From Cohnella endophytica (GTDB lineage: Bacteria; Bacillota; Bacilli; Paenibacillales; Paenibacillaceae), in contig NZ_RBZM01000012.1 in the NCBI RefSeq assembly GCF_003628305.1, forward strand, positions 1-64,000: a stretch of 64,000 nucleotides of DNA, in the 5' to 3' direction. How positions within the stretch are numbered: the first letter of the stretch is position 1; each line of letters opens with the position of its first letter. Shown in pieces: positions 61,931-64,000 of the stretch. The notes beneath the pieces are model-generated. The model ran no database searches. It had not been told where the DNA came from and saw only the letters and a program-made list of their open reading frames with translations. Both the position numbers and the translations under genes were made by a program.

Positions 61931-63709
61931 CTACATCTGGGTTTCTTCCGCGTTCGCGGGAATGATCATGACGGCGTAGGTGCCGCCCTCCGGCCGGGCT
62001 TCGAAAACGAGTCCGTAGCCCTCTCCGAAATGGAGCTTGATCCTTCGGTTTACGTTCTGGATGCCGAAGCCCATCTCCGGCAGCTCCCCGTTCGCGATAG
62101 CGTTCAGCTTGCCGATATCCGCCGCCCGGTATCCGTTATCGCCGATGCGAATCTCGACTTGCTCATCCTTGCCTTTGATCGATATCCAGAGCTCGCCCTC
62201 GTTGTTCATCTTGCGGATGCCGTGCAAGATCGCGTTCTCCACGAGCGGCTGCATGACGACCTTCGGAATGAGGTAGCTCTTCGTCCGTTCCTCGATATCC
62301 CAGTGGATCTTGAATTCGTAATTGTTGCGCTTCTGCTGCAATCTGACGTAAGCCTCGATATGCTTCAGTTCCTCGGAGATCGGGATCAGCGTCTTCCCCC
62401 GGCTCAGCCCGATACGCATTAGCAGCGAAAGATCGCGTATCATCTCGGCCGATTCCTCGTTCCCTTCGATCGTCGTGCGCCAGAATATCGACTCCAACGT
62501 GTTATAGAGCAGATGCGGATTGATCTGCGAATGAAGTATCGTCAGTTCGGCTTCCTTATGTTTTAATTCAAGGTCGTATTTATCGTGAATCGTCTGGTTG
62601 AGCCGTTTCGTCATTTCGATGAACGCATTGTTCAACAAACCGATCTCGTCGCCCCGTTTCACCTTATATTCGTTCGTTAACGGTCTTCCCGGCTCGAAGG
62701 AACGGCTCAACCTAGCCAAACGGGAAAGCGGGCTTAGAATATGCCGGAAAAAGTAAATGCTCGCCAGGAGCAAAATACAGAAGTAAACGATCATCAAATA
62801 ATTGACGAGCTCCCGCATCGATTCGTGTTGCCCGATAATCGACCGGATCGGAATTTTGAACAGCAGCTTCGTGTCGCTGTTCTCGCTTGTATGGATGGCA
62901 TAGAGCCATGATTCCTTGTCATCTCTGTCGATATATACGCCCTCCGAGGAGCGAAATATTTGTTTCGGAAGGCTGAAGAGGCCGCCGATCTCGAGACCGG
63001 CCGTATTCGCCAGTACCGAGTTGCTCTTGTCTAGCAAGACGATCTGCCCGTCCTTAGGGATTTTGAGCGATTCGAGATCTTTCTGCAGGAGCGAGTCCAG
63101 TCCCGTCATCACGAGTACGCCGGCAATCGTCCGATCCCCTAACGTATTATTGCTCATCCCCCGAATGTAGGCGGCCGTCTTCACGCCGTGAGGATTGTTC
63201 CCAAGCTCGTTCATGACGCGGATAATGCCGGTTCCCCTGGCGTTAATTGCCGTCTGAAACCAACCGGAGGGGGATAGGTCGCACGAGAAAAACACCCCGT
63301 TCTCCTTGACGCTGGAAGCCGGAGCGAAAGGATAGCCGTCCGCCAGCTCGGGAATGAACACCGAGAAATTAACGCCGCTCTTCGAGTAATTCGTCAGCAG
63401 CTTATCGAGCACGAGATATTTTTGCAAGCGGTCGTATTCGCTAAGCTCCGTCGTGTCGAACATCAACTGGGTTTCCGGAGTGAACATCAGCTTCTCCGTC
63501 GTGCCGTCCACCGACATCACGTCCCGGTCCAGCGTCAGATGACTCGTCTTGACGAGTTGGAACAGCGTATCTCCCATCTGATCTTCCGTGATCTTGGCCA
63601 CTTTGACCGACACGATCCAATAGGCGACCAGAATCGGAATCACGATGAGGAAAACGAAAAACACGACCAGCTTCTGGATCAAATTCATCCGGGATAGCCA
63701 CTTCACCAT
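61931..63709 (-). CDS. Sensor histidine kinase (YesM-like) with altered ATP box
   Basis: The roughly 592-residue kinase has a first transmembrane helix (about 14-35), a large extracellular sensor, a second helix near 285-305, HAMP, phosphoacceptor His399 in QINPHLLYNTLESIFWR and a HATPase_c domain. The second box is normal (GFGIQNVNRRI), but the first box reads GDNGYRAADI where the family has D-N-G-x-G; the second glycine is an arginine. Activity may be lowered. The ATG at 63709 is a compromise; a GTG at 63724 lies too close to GAGG. It is the first gene of the operon. Confidence 0.9.
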   Translation of the reverse strand: MVKWLSRMNLIQKLVVFFVFLIVIPILVAYWIVSVKVAKITEDQMGDTLFQLVKTSHLTLDRDVMSVDGTTEKLMFTPETQLMFDTTELSEYDRLQKYLVLDKLLTNYSKSGVNFSVFIPELADGYPFAPASSVKENGVFFSCDLSPSGWFQTAINARGTGIIRVMNELGNNPHGVKTAAYIRGMSNNTLGDRTIAGVLVMTGLDSLLQKDLESLKIPKDGQIVLLDKSNSVLANTAGLEIGGLFSLPKQIFRSSEGVYIDRDDKESWLYAIHTSENSDTKLLFKIPIRSIIGQHESMRELVNYLMIVYFCILLLASIYFFRHILSPLSRLARLSRSFEPGRPLTNEYKVKRGDEIGLLNNAFIEMTKRLNQTIHDKYDLELKHKEAELTILHSQINPHLLYNTLESIFWRTTIEGNEESAEMIRDLSLLMRIGLSRGKTLIPISEELKHIEAYVRLQQKRNNYEFKIHWDIEERTKSYLIPKVVMQPLVENAILHGIRKMNNEGELWISIKGKDEQVEIRIGDNGYRAADIGKLNAIANGELPEMGFGIQNVNRRIKLHFGEGYGLVFEARPEGGTYAVMIIPANAEETQM

Positions 63710-63749
63710 GTACGAACCATCCACCCTCGCTAAGCTTTACGCCTCGAAT

Positions 63750-63770
63750 GAATATTATTTTCCAATATTC
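63750..63770. promoter_or_regulatory. Inverted repeat before the kinase operon
   Basis: GAATATT and AATATTC are perfect 7-bp arms separated by seven bases, 41 bp before the kinase start. Possible operator or leader hairpin. Confidence 0.35.
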
Positions 63771-63864
63771 CCCTCTACTCTATCATAGTTCCGCCTAACG
63801 TTACGCGCGATGTTCGATATGACGATTAAGCGGTGCATTATTACGGTCCCGTGTCCCGCCATAG

Positions 63865-63900
63865 AAAAAGAACCTCGCCCTCTTAGAAAGGGCGGGGTTC
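63865..63900 (-). terminator. Terminator of a gene entering from the right
   Basis: GAACCTCGCCC pairs with GGGCGGGGTTC around a 9-base loop; on the minus strand a TTTTTC run follows. It lies about 24 bp after the stop codon at 63924. Confidence 0.82.
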
Positions 63901-63923
63901 GCTGATCGGATAGGTCAAGGATT

Positions 63924-64000
63924 TCAACTATATTTCTGAGTGTATAGGAACTCTTTAACGGCCTCGCTCCTTAATAAGAGCACACAGGAAACGACGGAGT
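63924..64000 (-). CDS. C-terminal end of a gene cut by the window edge
   Basis: An open minus-strand frame enters from the right edge and stops at TGA 63924-63926; its visible end reads EAVKEFLYTQKYS. The terminator just downstream supports a real gene end. Family unknown. Confidence 0.4.
   Translation of the reverse strand, partial: SVVSCVLLLRSEAVKEFLYTQKYS

Noticed and set aside
1..64000. Insertion sequences, prophage, tRNA or rRNA genes
   Set aside because: No transposase, integrase or phage structural gene, no tRNA cloverleaf and no rRNA sequence was recognised; the repeats lack terminal inverted repeats with a transposase.

Overview
The window looks like chromosomal DNA from a soil Firmicute of the Paenibacillaceae (Paenibacillus or Cohnella type). 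This is inferred from the moderately GC-rich codon use and AGGAGG-type ribosome binding sites. Other pointers are YesM/YesN-style two-component systems paired with CUT1 sugar ABC transporters, CcpA-type cre sites, menaquinone synthesis by the futalosine route, and a ComFB homologue. I see no rRNA, tRNA, transposase, phage module or CRISPR array. Most genes are on the minus strand.

Layout. 1-1350: two 51-bp tandem arrays around a gene remnant. 1358-9935: an MFS carrier, then (read leftward from 9890) two permeases, a lipoprotein solute-binding protein, a sensor kinase and an AraC-type response regulator; the promoter carries a cre-like site, and the tail of a second binding protein survives downstream. 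10138-15592: a Gfo/Idh oxidoreductase with a DUF72 protein, a coiled-coil membrane protein coupled to a phosphodiester-glycosidase-like protein, a small protein and an MFS carrier. 15631-16777: a third 51-bp array and a lipoprotein gene. 16851-30333: a LacI-controlled oligosaccharide regulon with three glycosidases, a sugar ABC importer and a membrane-bound SpeE-like protein. 30396-36736: a Gfo/Idh-cupin pair, a DHA2 exporter, ComFB, a CWC protein, and a coupled Gfo/Idh-TIM barrel-TIM barrel operon. 36871-42425: an AraC regulator, a YkuK-like protein, mqnB-mqnD, and an ABC-2 exporter with its TetR regulator. 42470-43772: 1.3 kb of gene-free repeats. 43773-52909: an orphan FliD-like gene, odhA-odhB, a ROK kinase and ROK regulator, a 51-residue basic protein and speD. 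53085-56557: a lipoprotein, a sensor kinase and an HD-GYP response regulator. 56634-57117: a truncated SDR gene running into a fifth array. 57179-63709: a second kinase/regulator/binding protein/permease set.

The main theme is uptake and breakdown of plant-type carbohydrates, with three separate CUT1 importers and none of their ATPases, so a shared MsmX-type ATPase elsewhere is likely. Central metabolism is represented by the oxoglutarate dehydrogenase E1/E2 pair, menaquinone synthesis and polyamine synthesis.

The most unusual signal is a set of five intergenic tandem arrays. Four have an exact 51-bp period and one a 52-bp period, although most are unrelated in sequence. Every unit contains a dyad or hairpin. 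Three arrays begin within about 20 bp of the downstream edge of a transcription terminator, a fourth starts about 20 bp after a stop codon, and two abut truncated genes.
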